From SG8-41 sp036555615 (GTDB lineage Bacteria; Pseudomonadota; Gammaproteobacteria; Burkholderiales; SG8-41), in the NCBI GenBank assembly GCA_036555615.1, contig DATBKZ010000048.1, positions 15,554 through 79,553 on the forward strand: a stretch of 64,000 nucleotides of DNA, read 5' to 3'. Shown piece by piece: positions 16,429-24,488 of the stretch. A program made the translations under genes and the position numbers. Within the stretch, counting starts at the first letter, position 1. The number at the start of each line of letters is the position of its first letter. The notes below the pieces were generated by a model, which was not told where the DNA came from, made no database searches, and was given only the letters and a program-made list of their open reading frames with translations.

Positions 16429-18561
16429 ATGCCTGATCAGGCGACAGCAAGGCCACGGATCGATCTTTCGCGGTTCCTCAACCCGCGCGGCATCGCCGTC
16501 GTCGGTGTCTCCAAGGATCCCGGCCGCATCGGCGGGCAGGCGCTGAGACTGCTCACCGACTTCGGCTACCCGGGAAGGATCTATCCCGTCAATCCGAAGT
16601 ACGGCGATATCAAGGGGCTTGCCTGCTATCCCGACCTCTCCGCCGTGCCGCAGCCGTGCGACGTCGCCCTGATCGCGCTGTCCGCGCCGAACGTGGCGGG
16701 CGCGATCGAGCAATGCGGCCGCGCGGGCATCCCGTTCGCGCTGGTGCTCTCCAGCGGCTTTGCCGAAGTGGGCGAGGCGGGAAGAGCCCTCCAGGAGAAG
16801 CTGGTCGCGGCGGCGCGCGCGGCTGGCGTGCGCATGGTCGGCCCGAACTGCCTCGGCCTCCTCAACCTGCGTGACAACGCCCGCATCGGCTTCGGCGGCA
16901 CGGCACAATTGAAGACGCTGAGGCCCGGCCCGATGGCGATGGTCACGCAGAGCGGCGGGTTCGGCTTCGGGGTGATGGCGGCGGCCGCGCATTACGGCAT
17001 CGGCTGCAGCTACGCCATCTCCTCCGGCAACGAGGCCGACCTCACGCTGCTTGACTGGGTCGCCGATCTCATTGAGCGGCCCGAAGTGGAGATCGTCGTC
17101 GCGTTCATGGAAGGCGTGGACGACGGCCGCCGGCTGATCGAAATCGGCGGCCGCGCGCTGGAGCTCGGCAAGCCGATCCTGGCGTGGAAAGTCGGCAACA
17201 CCGAAATCGGTGCCCGGGCCGCGACCTCGCACTCCGCGCGCATGACCGCCGGCTACGCGCTCTACCGCGCAGCGTTCCGACGCGGCGGCCTGGTCGAGAT
17301 CCGCGACGTGGACGATCTCATCGATATCGCAAAGGCGTTCGCGATTCGCAAGCTCCCCCGCGGCAATCGCGTCGGCGTGCTGACGCTCTCCGGCGGCGCC
17401 GGCGTGCTGCTCGCCGACCGCTGCGTGGAGGAAGGGCTGCAGCTCCCGGCGCTCGCAGAGGCCACAACTCGGAAGCTGCGGGAGACGCTGGCGGATTTCG
17501 CCTCGGTTGGCAATCCGGTGGACGCGACGGCGCACGGCTACAACGACAACTTCGCAGGCTACCGGGCGGCGATCGAGCTGGTGCTCGCCGACCCCAATAT
17601 CGACCAGGTCGTCGCGCGCGTGCCGCGCGGCCGCGCCGCCGGGCCGTGGTCGAAAGCTCTGGTCGACATGCTGCGCGGCACGGACAAGCCGGTGATCCTC
17701 AATTGGCCGACCTCGCCCGACGACAACGGCGAAGTGCTGGCATGGCTGGAGCAGAACAATGTCCCCTGCATCCTCGGCGCGGGCCGGGCCGTGCATGCGC
17801 TCGCCGCCTTGACCGACTTCGCACGGAAGCGCGAGGAGCAGCGCAAGCAAGGCACGCGGCCGTTTGCGCGTGTGTGCGCCCGGCAGGCGCTCGATCTGCC
17901 GGGCGGCGCCGGCACGCTGGGCGAGCGCCGCTCCAAGCAGCTGCTTGCCCGCTACGGCATCCCGGTGGTGAACGAGGTGCTGCTTGCGCCGGCGGAAATC
18001 GAGGCGCTGACGTCGCCTCCCCTTCCCTTCCCGGTCGCGGTCAAGATCGAGGCGCCCGACCTTCCGCACAAGACCGAGGCCGGCGCGGTCCGGCTTGACG
18101 TGAAGGATCTATCAGGCCTGAAACAGGCGGCGCGTGAGGTAGTGGCCGCGGCCATGAAGCACGCGCTGGGCGCGCGCATCGAGGGCGTGCTGGTCCAGGA
18201 GATGGCGGCCGGGCTCGAAACCATCGTCGGCGCGGTGAATGACGCGACGTTCGGCCCGACCGTGGCGTTCGGGTTGGGCGGAATTTTCACGGAGCTGCTC
18301 CACGATGTAACCCATGCTTTTGCGCCGTTCGACGCCGAGACCGCGCGCGGAATAGTCGGCGAAATCAGGGGTGCAGCGCTGCTCAATGGCTACCGCGGCG
18401 GCCCCGCGCTCGACGTCGCTGCGCTGGCCGATGTGCTGGCCCGCGTATCGCAGCTCATCGCGGATCATTCCGACCGCATCGCAGAAATCGACATCAACCC
18501 CCTCTTCGTGCGCGAGACGGGCGTGGTCGCAGCCGATGCGCTGATCGTCCTGAAGGAGTAG
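16429..18561 (+). CDS. NDP-forming acyl-CoA synthetase (acetate--CoA ligase family)
   Basis: 710-aa single-chain NDP-forming acyl-CoA ligase, alpha and beta parts fused. An N-terminal CoA-binding domain (about 17-110, AVVGVSKDPGRIGGQALRLL) is followed by two succinyl-CoA-ligase-like domains, with SHSARMTAGYALY carrying His268, the expected phosphorylated residue. The C-terminal ATP-grasp domain (about 485-710) has LPFPVAVKIEAPDLPHKT and ends AEIDINPLFV. It probably activates the carboxylate imported through the Bug system to its CoA thioester, the entry step for the upstream operon. The substrate is not readable. Confidence 0.92.
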   Translation: MPDQATARPRIDLSRFLNPRGIAVVGVSKDPGRIGGQALRLLTDFGYPGRIYPVNPKYGDIKGLACYPDLSAVPQPCDVALIALSAPNVAGAIEQCGRAGIPFALVLSSGFAEVGEAGRALQEKLVAAARAAGVRMVGPNCLGLLNLRDNARIGFGGTAQLKTLRPGPMAMVTQSGGFGFGVMAAAAHYGIGCSYAISSGNEADLTLLDWVADLIERPEVEIVVAFMEGVDDGRRLIEIGGRALELGKPILAWKVGNTEIGARAATSHSARMTAGYALYRAAFRRGGLVEIRDVDDLIDIAKAFAIRKLPRGNRVGVLTLSGGAGVLLADRCVEEGLQLPALAEATTRKLRETLADFASVGNPVDATAHGYNDNFAGYRAAIELVLADPNIDQVVARVPRGRAAGPWSKALVDMLRGTDKPVILNWPTSPDDNGEVLAWLEQNNVPCILGAGRAVHALAALTDFARKREEQRKQGTRPFARVCARQALDLPGGAGTLGERRSKQLLARYGIPVVNEVLLAPAEIEALTSPPLPFPVAVKIEAPDLPHKTEAGAVRLDVKDLSGLKQAAREVVAAAMKHALGARIEGVLVQEMAAGLETIVGAVNDATFGPTVAFGLGGIFTELLHDVTHAFAPFDAETARGIVGEIRGAALLNGYRGGPALDVAALADVLARVSQLIADHSDRIAEIDINPLFVRETGVVAADALIVLKE

Positions 18562-18563
18562 AT

Positions 18564-19622
18564 ATGCCCGCATGCACTTCGTCATTCCCGCGAAGGCGGG
18601 AATCTGGAGCATTCGCGACAAGCCTGCATCCCCGCCTCCGCGAGGATGACCTGAAGCGCAGCCTGCGCGCGGCAGTGGTGGGCCTGATGTTGCTGCTACC
18701 GGCGGCGGGCTCCCTGTGCGCTCAACCCTATGCTTCGAAGCCGGTGCGGATCATCGTTCCATTTCCGGCCGGCGGGCCGACCGACATCGTCACGCGCGCC
18801 ATGGCCCAGAAGATGACCGGATTCCTGGGACAGGCCGTGGTGGTCGAGAACCGCGCCGGCGCGGGCGGCGTGCTCGGCACCGAGTTCGTCGCCAAAGCCC
18901 CCGCTGACGGCCACACCGTTCTGATGGGGACGATCGGCGGCCTCGCGGTGTCGATGAGCCTGCTGCCAACCCGAGGCTTCGACACGCTGCGCGACTTCGC
19001 GCCAATCACCCAGGCCGTGAACGTCACCAACATCCTCGTGATTCATCCCTCCGTGCCCGCCAGGTCCGTCAAGGAACTGCTCGCCCTGGCGCGGGTGCAG
19101 CCGGGGAAGCTCAATTACGCCTCCTCCGGCAACGGCACCGTGACGCACCTGGCCGGTGAGCTGTTGAAGCACATGGGCCGCATCGATATCGTGCACGTGC
19201 CGTACAAGGGCGGGGCGCCGGCGCTGACGGCACTGGTGAGCGGCGAGACCGACATGAGCTTCGAGAACGCCCTGATCATCGTGCCGCAGATCAAAGCGGG
19301 CAAGGTCAGGGCCCTCGCGGTCACCGGCGCCAAGCGCTCGCCGTTGCTGCCGGAGCTTCCGACGATCGGCGAAACGCTGCCCGGCTATGGCGCGAGCGGG
19401 TGGTACGGGCTGGTCGCGCCGGTGGCGACGCCGAAGGAAGCGCTGGCGAAGCTCAATGCCGCGGCAGTTCAGGCGCTGCGCGCGCCCGACGTCGCGGCGC
19501 GCCTGTCTGCCCAGGGCGCCGAGCCGGTCGGCAACGCGCCCGCAGAATTCGCCGCATTTATCCGCTCGGAGATCGACAAATGGGCGAACCTGGTCAAGGT
19601 CGCCAGGATGAAGCCTGAGTGA
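18564..19622 (+). CDS. Bug-family (TTT) substrate-binding protein
   Basis: 352-aa periplasmic binding protein of the Bug family (tripartite tricarboxylate transporters): PVRIIVPFPAGGPTDIVTRAMA, ENRAGAGGVLGTEFVAKAPADG, GKLNYASSGNGTVTHLAGELL, VPYKGGAPALTALVSGETDM. These are the hallmark loops that bind a carboxylate. The signal peptide (LKRSLRAAVVGLMLLLPAAG to SLCAQ) is preceded by about 29 extra residues translated from a dRS3-like repeat pair. The ATG 18564 is kept because AAGGAG lies 6 nt upstream. It lies 2 nt after the ligase stop. No TctA/TctB membrane genes are present. Confidence 0.88.
   Translation: MPACTSSFPRRRESGAFATSLHPRLREDDLKRSLRAAVVGLMLLLPAAGSLCAQPYASKPVRIIVPFPAGGPTDIVTRAMAQKMTGFLGQAVVVENRAGAGGVLGTEFVAKAPADGHTVLMGTIGGLAVSMSLLPTRGFDTLRDFAPITQAVNVTNILVIHPSVPARSVKELLALARVQPGKLNYASSGNGTVTHLAGELLKHMGRIDIVHVPYKGGAPALTALVSGETDMSFENALIIVPQIKAGKVRALAVTGAKRSPLLPELPTIGETLPGYGASGWYGLVAPVATPKEALAKLNAAAVQALRAPDVAARLSAQGAEPVGNAPAEFAAFIRSEIDKWANLVKVARMKPE
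18581..18650. repeat. inverted pair of dRS3-like repeats
   Basis: GTCATTCCCGCGAAGGCGGG continues to AAT at 18603 and fits dRS3, ATTCCC-N8-GGGAAT (18584-18603). A diverged inverted copy lies at 18628-18650 (ATCCCCGCC...GGATGAC). Both sit inside the 5' coding region of the Bug gene. In Neisseria dRS3 repeats are targets for phage integration; no phage is seen here. Confidence 0.8.
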
Positions 19623-20297
19623 TCAGGCGAAAGCCCATGGGTGCAGCGCGTAGATGCCGACGGCCGCCGCCGCGCCAATGGCAAGGGCGATCCAGGGCAG
19701 CTCGCGCCAGATGAGGCGATTGCGGCCGGCGACGATCGCGCCGAATGGCCAGAACGAGGTCTCGGCGAAAAACTGCCCGAGCCGCGCCTCCTCGGTCGCG
19801 TGCTTGCGCGCATCCTGGTGAGCGGCACCGGCCAGGCTGAACGCCAGCAAGCCGCCGAAGAATACGACGTCGGTCACGAAGCCGTTGAGCAGCAGGTGGG
19901 AGAACGCCCACAGCGCGATTCCCATGAACAACGGGTGACGCGTGATGCGCGTAAGCCCGCGTGCGCCCCACGCCTGCTTGATGCCTATTAGCGCCGGGCT
20001 CGGCTGGAGCACTCCCCCGGCGATCACGGCAATCCCGAGCACCGCAAGCAGCATCGAGAGCGGCCGCACGCCCGGTGCGGCGGCGAGATTCCAGACCAGG
20101 CCGCCGGCATGCCGATTGCCGAGATAGATCCAAACCAATGGAACGAACGTCGCGAAGGCGACGAGTGAATACAGTCCGACGAAGGCCTTCTCACCCAGCC
20201 GCTCGATCAGCCTGGCGCGTACCGGAACGGATGACAGCACCATGTGGGTGCCGGCGAACATTCCCCACCAGAACGCGATCCAGGCAGCAGCGCCCAT
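19623..20297 (-). CDS. NnrU family membrane protein
   Basis: 224-aa polytopic membrane protein, about six transmembrane segments, of the NnrU family (related to ICMT-like phosphatidylethanolamine methyltransferase-fold proteins). Diagnostic segments are WGMFAGTHMVLSSVPVR near the N-terminus and RITRHPLFMGIALWAFSHLL in the middle. NnrU was first linked to nitrite/nitric-oxide reduction in Rhodobacter, but no denitrification gene lies nearby. The start at 20297 has no clear ribosome site and lies next to a palindromic repeat. Its stop abuts the Bug stop (TGA|TCA), so the two genes converge. Confidence 0.85.
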   Translation of the reverse strand: MGAAAWIAFWWGMFAGTHMVLSSVPVRARLIERLGEKAFVGLYSLVAFATFVPLVWIYLGNRHAGGLVWNLAAAPGVRPLSMLLAVLGIAVIAGGVLQPSPALIGIKQAWGARGLTRITRHPLFMGIALWAFSHLLLNGFVTDVVFFGGLLAFSLAGAAHQDARKHATEEARLGQFFAETSFWPFGAIVAGRNRLIWRELPWIALAIGAAAAVGIYALHPWAFA

Positions 20298-20304
20298 CCT
20301 GCAA

Positions 20305-20401
20305 GGAGGAAGGATGAAGTCAGAAGGATGGCCCGCGCTTCGCCAGGTCTGCCTTCTGACTTCCGCCTTCTGACTTAGGACCTTCCCTCGTCCTTCATCC
20401 T
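20305..20401. repeat. palindromic repeat with 14-bp tandem units
   Basis: AGGATGAAGTCAGAAGG (20311-20327) is matched in inverted order by CCTTCTGACTT at 20352-20362 and again at 20366-20376 (a 14-bp tandem) and by TCCTTCATCCT (20391-20401). It separates NnrU from the GNAT gene, and its distal part is translated as the GNAT C-terminus. Confidence 0.7.
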
Positions 20402-20899
20402 CGAGCCGGTATCGCCGCTGGTCACGCTCCGTGGCGGGACCCGCCGGATGTCGCGCGCCATCTTCACCGCCGTCTCGACGCCGCGGTAGTAGCCCGGAAT
20501 ATAGGAGGTCTCCTTGTAGCCCCGCATGCGATAGAAGGTGCGCGCGGCGAAATTGTTGGAGCGCAGCTCGAGGTTTATCGTGGCGATGCCGGCCGTGAGC
20601 GCCGCCTCCTCCAGCCACGCCATCATCTGCGTGCCGATCCCGCAGCGCTGGTGCGAGGGCTTTACCGCGAGCAGCGACAGATGCGCGGTGGTGTCGTCGA
20701 AATCCATGATCGCGAACCCGACGAGGTGCTGACTGACGTCCGCCGCCAGCACGTTCGTGTCGCGCGCGCGGATCGCCTTCGCCACCCGCTCCGGCGGCCA
20801 GGTCCAGCCGCGCAGCCCGACCTCGATCAGGTAGCGCGACATCACTGCGATTTCGTAAGCATCTGCGGGGGCGGCCAATCTGATCTTCGGGGTGGGCAT
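20375..20899 (-). CDS. GNAT family N-acetyltransferase
   Basis: 174-aa Gcn5-related acetyltransferase. The acetyl-CoA loop (motif A) is HQRCGIGTQMMAWLEEAA, preceded by LSLLAVKP, and motif B is ELRSNNFAARTFYRMRGYKE. This pattern resembles RimI/ArgA-type small acetyltransferases; the acceptor is unknown. The start is taken as ATG 20899 (MPTPKIRL); a TTG at 20917 would add six residues. The last ~10 residues (SRMKDEGRS) are encoded by the adjacent palindromic repeat and are probably not part of the ancestral protein. Confidence 0.88.
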   Translation of the reverse strand: MPTPKIRLAAPADAYEIAVMSRYLIEVGLRGWTWPPERVAKAIRARDTNVLAADVSQHLVGFAIMDFDDTTAHLSLLAVKPSHQRCGIGTQMMAWLEEAALTAGIATINLELRSNNFAARTFYRMRGYKETSYIPGYYRGVETAVKMARDIRRVPPRSVTSGDTGSRMKDEGRS

Positions 20900-21001
20900 A
20901 GGCACAACTATACCCAAACACCGAATCAGTGATAAGTGATTACGGGCGATTCCTTCCCCCTTGCGGGGGACACACGCGCAACGCTTCCGACCCCCACCTC
21001 A

Positions 21002-21026
21002 ATCCTCCCCCTCAAGGGGGGAGGAT
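21002..21026. repeat. perfect 10-bp palindrome between msrB and GNAT genes
   Basis: ATCCTCCCCC (21002-21011) pairs with GGGGGAGGAT (21017-21026) around a five-base loop. A weaker partner TTCCTTCCCCCTTGCGGGGG lies at 20950-20969. It is the clearest member of the border-palindrome family. It sits downstream of msrB on the minus strand without a T-run. Confidence 0.6.
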
Positions 21027-21042
21027 GTTCACTGTCGCTGCT

Positions 21043-21612
21043 TCATGCCTTTCCGGTTTTCGGGATGAACTTCAGCGCAACGCCGTTGTTGCACCACCGC
21101 TGGCCGGTCGGCTGCGGGCCGTCGTCGAAGACGTGGCCGTGGTGGCCGCCGCAGCGCATGCAGTGATACTCGGTGCGGGGCAGGAACAGCAGGTAGTCGG
21201 TCTTGGTCCCGAACACGCCCGGTATCGTCGTGAAGAAGCTTGGCCAGCCCGTGCCGCTCTCGTACTTCATTGCCGATGTGAAGAGCGGGAGATCGCACCC
21301 GGCGCATGCGAACACGCCTTCGCGCTTCTCCTGGTTGAGCGGGCTGGTGCCCGCGCGTTCCGTTGCTTCCTCACGCAACACGGCGTACGCCTCGCGCGGC
21401 AGCCGCTTGCGCCACTCGTCCTTGGAGAGCTTCAGCGGCTCGGTCGGGAGCGGCGCCTTGTAGCCCGCGGCCAGGTACATCTTCCAGTTGTTCTGCAGCT
21501 CGCTCACGCCTTTCATGTCCTTGACCCGCGGCTGGGCTGCGTTCCCGCGCCCGACCAGCGTGTTCCACAGTCCCGCCACCAGGATGCCCTGCAAAAGACC
21601 CCTGCGCGTCAT
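21043..21612 (-). CDS. msrB: peptide-methionine (R)-S-oxide reductase, Tat-exported
   Basis: 189-aa MsrB. The first residues MTRRGLLQGILVAGLW form a twin-arginine signal, so the enzyme probably repairs periplasmic proteins. The zinc ligands are the pairs CAGC and CMRC. ESGTGWPSFF is the substrate pocket, and the catalytic Cys is in GQRWCNNGVALKF (RYCxN-type, with Trp in place of Tyr). The start at 21612 is set by GAAGGAG 6 nt upstream; a longer reading to 21654 would disrupt the signal. About 45 residues between signal and domain (SELQNNW...) are typical of exported MsrB. Confidence 0.93.
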   Translation of the reverse strand: MTRRGLLQGILVAGLWNTLVGRGNAAQPRVKDMKGVSELQNNWKMYLAAGYKAPLPTEPLKLSKDEWRKRLPREAYAVLREEATERAGTSPLNQEKREGVFACAGCDLPLFTSAMKYESGTGWPSFFTTIPGVFGTKTDYLLFLPRTEYHCMRCGGHHGHVFDDGPQPTGQRWCNNGVALKFIPKTGKA

Positions 21613-21741
21613 GATATCTCCTTCGCTTGCGCCTGTGACACCGGGAACCTGCATCGATTCCCGAACGCCATCATATACGCGGAATCGGCATCCGTGGATG
21701 CGGTCGCTTGAGACGGAAACCAGCCTGCCGGAGCGCGGGCA

Positions 21742-22116
21742 TCACCGCGCCGGGCTGCGCCTCGACAGGACATCCGCCAGTTGCCGGCACTTTTGCGCCA
21801 GCACGGGCAACAGCACAAACCACTGCAGGTAGCCCAGCGCCGTCAGCACCGTCCAGAGATAGAGCCCCTCCGAGAGGATGCTGGGCACGAAATTGAGCTC
21901 GAGATAGAGCTCCAGCCGGACCCGGATGCCCGCGAGCACGCCGGCGTGCCCGAGCGGGAAGGAGAGCCAGTAGAGCGGCGTGAGGTAAACCAGCGCGGCG
22001 CGGTCATTTCCGGTGATATCGGGCCGCAGCAGGGTAACCGTGAGCAGGACGACGGACGCGAGCAGCCAGGCAGTCGCGACCAGGCGGATGACGGGGTGCT
22101 GCGGGAGGAGCCTCAC
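21742..22116 (-). CDS. small membrane protein of unknown function
   Basis: 124-aa protein with three predicted transmembrane segments (about 10-30, 43-65 and 85-108) and a basic C-terminus. It starts at GTG 22116, overlapping the stop of the MetE-like gene (GTGA), with AAGGAG 8 nt upstream, so it is translationally coupled to that gene. I do not recognise a family. Confidence 0.7.
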   Translation of the reverse strand: MRLLPQHPVIRLVATAWLLASVVLLTVTLLRPDITGNDRAALVYLTPLYWLSFPLGHAGVLAGIRVRLELYLELNFVPSILSEGLYLWTVLTALGYLQWFVLLPVLAQKCRQLADVLSRRSPAR

Positions 22117-23138
22117 GCGCCAAACTCCTTGCGCAGGATCGTCGCTGCGTCGACCATCGCGCGCATCTTGCCGAAGGCGACGTCCCGCGGGAGGTATTTC
22201 ATTCCGCAGTCGGGCGCGATGATCACGTCCTCGGGCCGGACAAAAGAAAGCGCGCGCTTGATTCGCGCCACGACCTCCGCCGGTGTCTCGACGCGCAGGT
22301 CATTCAGATTGATCGCGCCGACCATGATCTGCTTGCCGGCGAGCTTCGCGAGCACCGAGCAATCGAGCCCGGACTGCGCAGTCTCGACCGAGACCTGCCT
22401 GCAACCGCAGCCGGCCAGCTCCGGCAGGAACGAGTAGCCCGATGGCCGCTGGTGGATGATCGCCGCGTATCCGAAGCAGATGTGCACGGCGGTCGTTCCC
22501 CGGATGCCGTCGAGCGCGCGATTGAGCGCCTGCAGGCCGTACTCCCGCGCCTGCTCCGGCCGCGCCTGCATGTAGGGCTCGTCGATCTGCACGATGTCGG
22601 CGCCGGCCGCGAAGAGATCGCGGATTTCCTCGTTCACGGCGGCCGCGTAGTCCATGGCCGCCGCCGCCTCCGTCTTGTAGAAATCATTCTGCGCCTGCCG
22701 CGACATGGTGAAGGGACCGGGCACGGTCATCTTCACCATCCTGTCCGTGTGGCGCTTGAGGAATTTCAGGTCCGCGACCTCGACCGGGTGCTTCCTGCGG
22801 ATTTTTCCGACGATGCGCGGCACCGGGTTAGGATGTCCCGAGCGGTCGAGCGCGGAGCCCGGGTTGTCGATGTCCACCCCTTCGAGCGCGGTGGCGAAAC
22901 GGTTCGAGTAGCTCTCACGCCGGATCTCGCCATCCGTAATGATGTCGAGGCCGGCCTCTTCCTGTGCCCGGATCGCAAGGATCGTGGCATCGTCCTGCGC
23001 AGCGGCGAGGTACGGCTCCGGAATCCGCCACAGCTCCCGCGCGCGCACGCGCGGCGGAAAGCGCGCGGCAAGCTTCTCGCGGTCGATCAGCCATTCGGGC
23101 TGGGGGTAGCTGCCAACCAGAGTCGTTGGGAACAGCAT
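22113..23138 (-). CDS. MetE C-terminal-like cobalamin-independent methyltransferase
   Basis: 341-aa protein corresponding to the C-terminal catalytic half of MetE, without the N-terminal half (MetE is about 750 aa). It opens with TTLVGSYPQPEWL. The zinc site is visible as HICFGY (His and Cys), VETAQSG (Glu) and APDCGMKYLPRD (Cys). Such short MetE-like proteins transfer methyl groups from donors other than methyltetrahydrofolate-triglutamate; the actual donor and acceptor are unknown. It is followed with overlap by the small membrane protein. Confidence 0.88.
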   Translation of the reverse strand: MLFPTTLVGSYPQPEWLIDREKLAARFPPRVRARELWRIPEPYLAAAQDDATILAIRAQEEAGLDIITDGEIRRESYSNRFATALEGVDIDNPGSALDRSGHPNPVPRIVGKIRRKHPVEVADLKFLKRHTDRMVKMTVPGPFTMSRQAQNDFYKTEAAAAMDYAAAVNEEIRDLFAAGADIVQIDEPYMQARPEQAREYGLQALNRALDGIRGTTAVHICFGYAAIIHQRPSGYSFLPELAGCGCRQVSVETAQSGLDCSVLAKLAGKQIMVGAINLNDLRVETPAEVVARIKRALSFVRPEDVIIAPDCGMKYLPRDVAFGKMRAMVDAATILRKEFGA

Positions 23139-23173
23139 CTTGACTGCCGCGACTCGCGGCTGGTGACTCGGGA

Positions 23174-23671
23174 CTAGAATTCGAGGCTGTCGCGGATCGC
23201 GTCAATGCCCGCCTTGGCGCAGACGTCGTCGCTGTCCCCGCGCGGGGCGCCGGAAACGCCAATGCCGCCCACGAGCGCCCCGGCGCTCTCGATCGTCAAT
23301 CCGCCCGCCACTGCCGCAACGCGCGGGCGACTGCGGATGCCGCTCTGTGGGCTGCCTGGCTGCGTCGCGTTCGCCACGTCGGCGGTGGACGTCCGAAAGG
23401 TGACCGCTGTCCATGCCTTGTCCACCGCCATGGGCACGGTGTGCGGCCCGGCGAGACGGTCGCGCAGCACGATCTGCGTCACGCCGCTGCGGTCTACCAC
23501 TGCGACGGTCACCTGGAAGCCGCCGTCGCGGCATTTCTTGAGCGCGGCCTGCGCGGCCTTCAACGCGGTCTCCGGTGTCATCTGCTTCACCGAGTACGTC
23601 GCATCCTGGCCCCGCGCGGCCCCCGCCGCCAGCGCCGCGACGATGCACACGAGTTGCAGGCACTTGTTCAC
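23174..23671 (-). CDS. GlcG/HbpS-family heme-binding-like protein, exported
   Basis: 165-aa DUF336 (GlcG/HbpS) protein. After a signal peptide (VNKCLQLVCIVAALAAGAARGQ split at about residue 22), the domain shows VAVVDRSGVTQIVLRDRLAG, KAWTAVTFRTST and GGIGVSGAPRGDSDDVCAKA, the family's glycine-rich core. HbpS-type proteins bind heme; GlcG is often encoded near glycolate oxidase, but here glcDEF is 19 kb away. GTG 23671 is preferred over ATG 23683 because GGAGGGG lies just upstream. Confidence 0.85.
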   Translation of the reverse strand: MNKCLQLVCIVAALAAGAARGQDATYSVKQMTPETALKAAQAALKKCRDGGFQVTVAVVDRSGVTQIVLRDRLAGPHTVPMAVDKAWTAVTFRTSTADVANATQPGSPQSGIRSRPRVAAVAGGLTIESAGALVGGIGVSGAPRGDSDDVCAKAGIDAIRDSLEF

Positions 23672-23693
23672 GATCCCCTCCATACAGGGCAGA

Positions 23694-24488
23694 TTATCGC
23701 GCAGGAAAATGCCGGTCTAGGAATGCGAAGAAGGCGCCGTTGAACTCGGCGGGGTTCTCTGCCCACGGGTAATGGCCGGAACCGGACACGACCGCGAACT
23801 GGCAGTTCGCGATCATGTCCGCCACGCGCTTCATCCCCGCGGGGTGCCCGACCTGGTCCACCTCGCCCGCCACCAACAGCGTGGGCACCGAGATCGCGCC
23901 GAAGCCGGACACAGCGTCCGCTTCCGGATAGCTTTGCACGGCCTTCACGGCTGCCTTAACCGTCCCAGGCGGAGTATGCGATGCCCAATGGCGCACGAGG
24001 TCGATTTCGGGGCCGCGCGAGGCCGGCCCGAGCATGGAGTTCACTACCATCATGTTGGCCGCCACCGGCTCGGTGCCGGGGGGCGGCGGCGCCGTGCGCT
24101 TGCGGACGAACTCCTCCTGTTCTTCCTTGGTGCGGTTCGCGAAATAGCCGATCGTCGAGGAGATGACGATGCCGTGCACGCGATCCGGCACCTTCAGCCG
24201 GATGCGCGGCGTGATCTGCCCGCCCATGCTGTGGCCGTGAACGACGTTGCGCTCGCTGCCGAGCGCCCGGATCAGCGCCGCTCCGGCCTCGGCCACGACG
24301 TCGAAAGAGAACGGGTCCGGCAGGGGCGAGAGTCCGTAACCCGGCGCGTCCCACGCCACGATGCGGTAGCCCCGCTTCACCAGCCGCTCGGTTTGGTAGC
24401 GCCAGTACTCCTTTGAGCCGTAGATCCCGTGCAGCAGGAAGACGGTCACCTTCCCCTCGCCGGTGACCGTGTAATCCGGCAATCTCAT
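23694..24488 (-). CDS. alpha/beta hydrolase
   Basis: 264-aa alpha/beta hydrolase of the epoxide hydrolase/MhpC-like group. HG oxyanion motif in FLLHGIYGSKEYW, nucleophile elbow HGHSMGGQ (Ser present), acid in VAGEVDQVGHP and catalytic His in SGSGHYPWAENP. It probably cleaves an ester or a C-C bond of an unknown metabolite. The gene starts directly after the CBS-protein stop with no gap, so the two are co-transcribed. Confidence 0.9.
   Translation of the reverse strand: MRLPDYTVTGEGKVTVFLLHGIYGSKEYWRYQTERLVKRGYRIVAWDAPGYGLSPLPDPFSFDVVAEAGAALIRALGSERNVVHGHSMGGQITPRIRLKVPDRVHGIVISSTIGYFANRTKEEQEEFVRKRTAPPPPGTEPVAANMMVVNSMLGPASRGPEIDLVRHWASHTPPGTVKAAVKAVQSYPEADAVSGFGAISVPTLLVAGEVDQVGHPAGMKRVADMIANCQFAVVSGSGHYPWAENPAEFNGAFFAFLDRHFPAR

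Noticed and set aside
15496..18069. 857-codon open frame on the minus strand opposite the acyl-CoA ligase and hydrolase genes
   Set aside because: The translation is rich in His, Arg and Ala without domain motifs and lies antisense to two well-recognised genes; it is a product of GC-rich codon bias.
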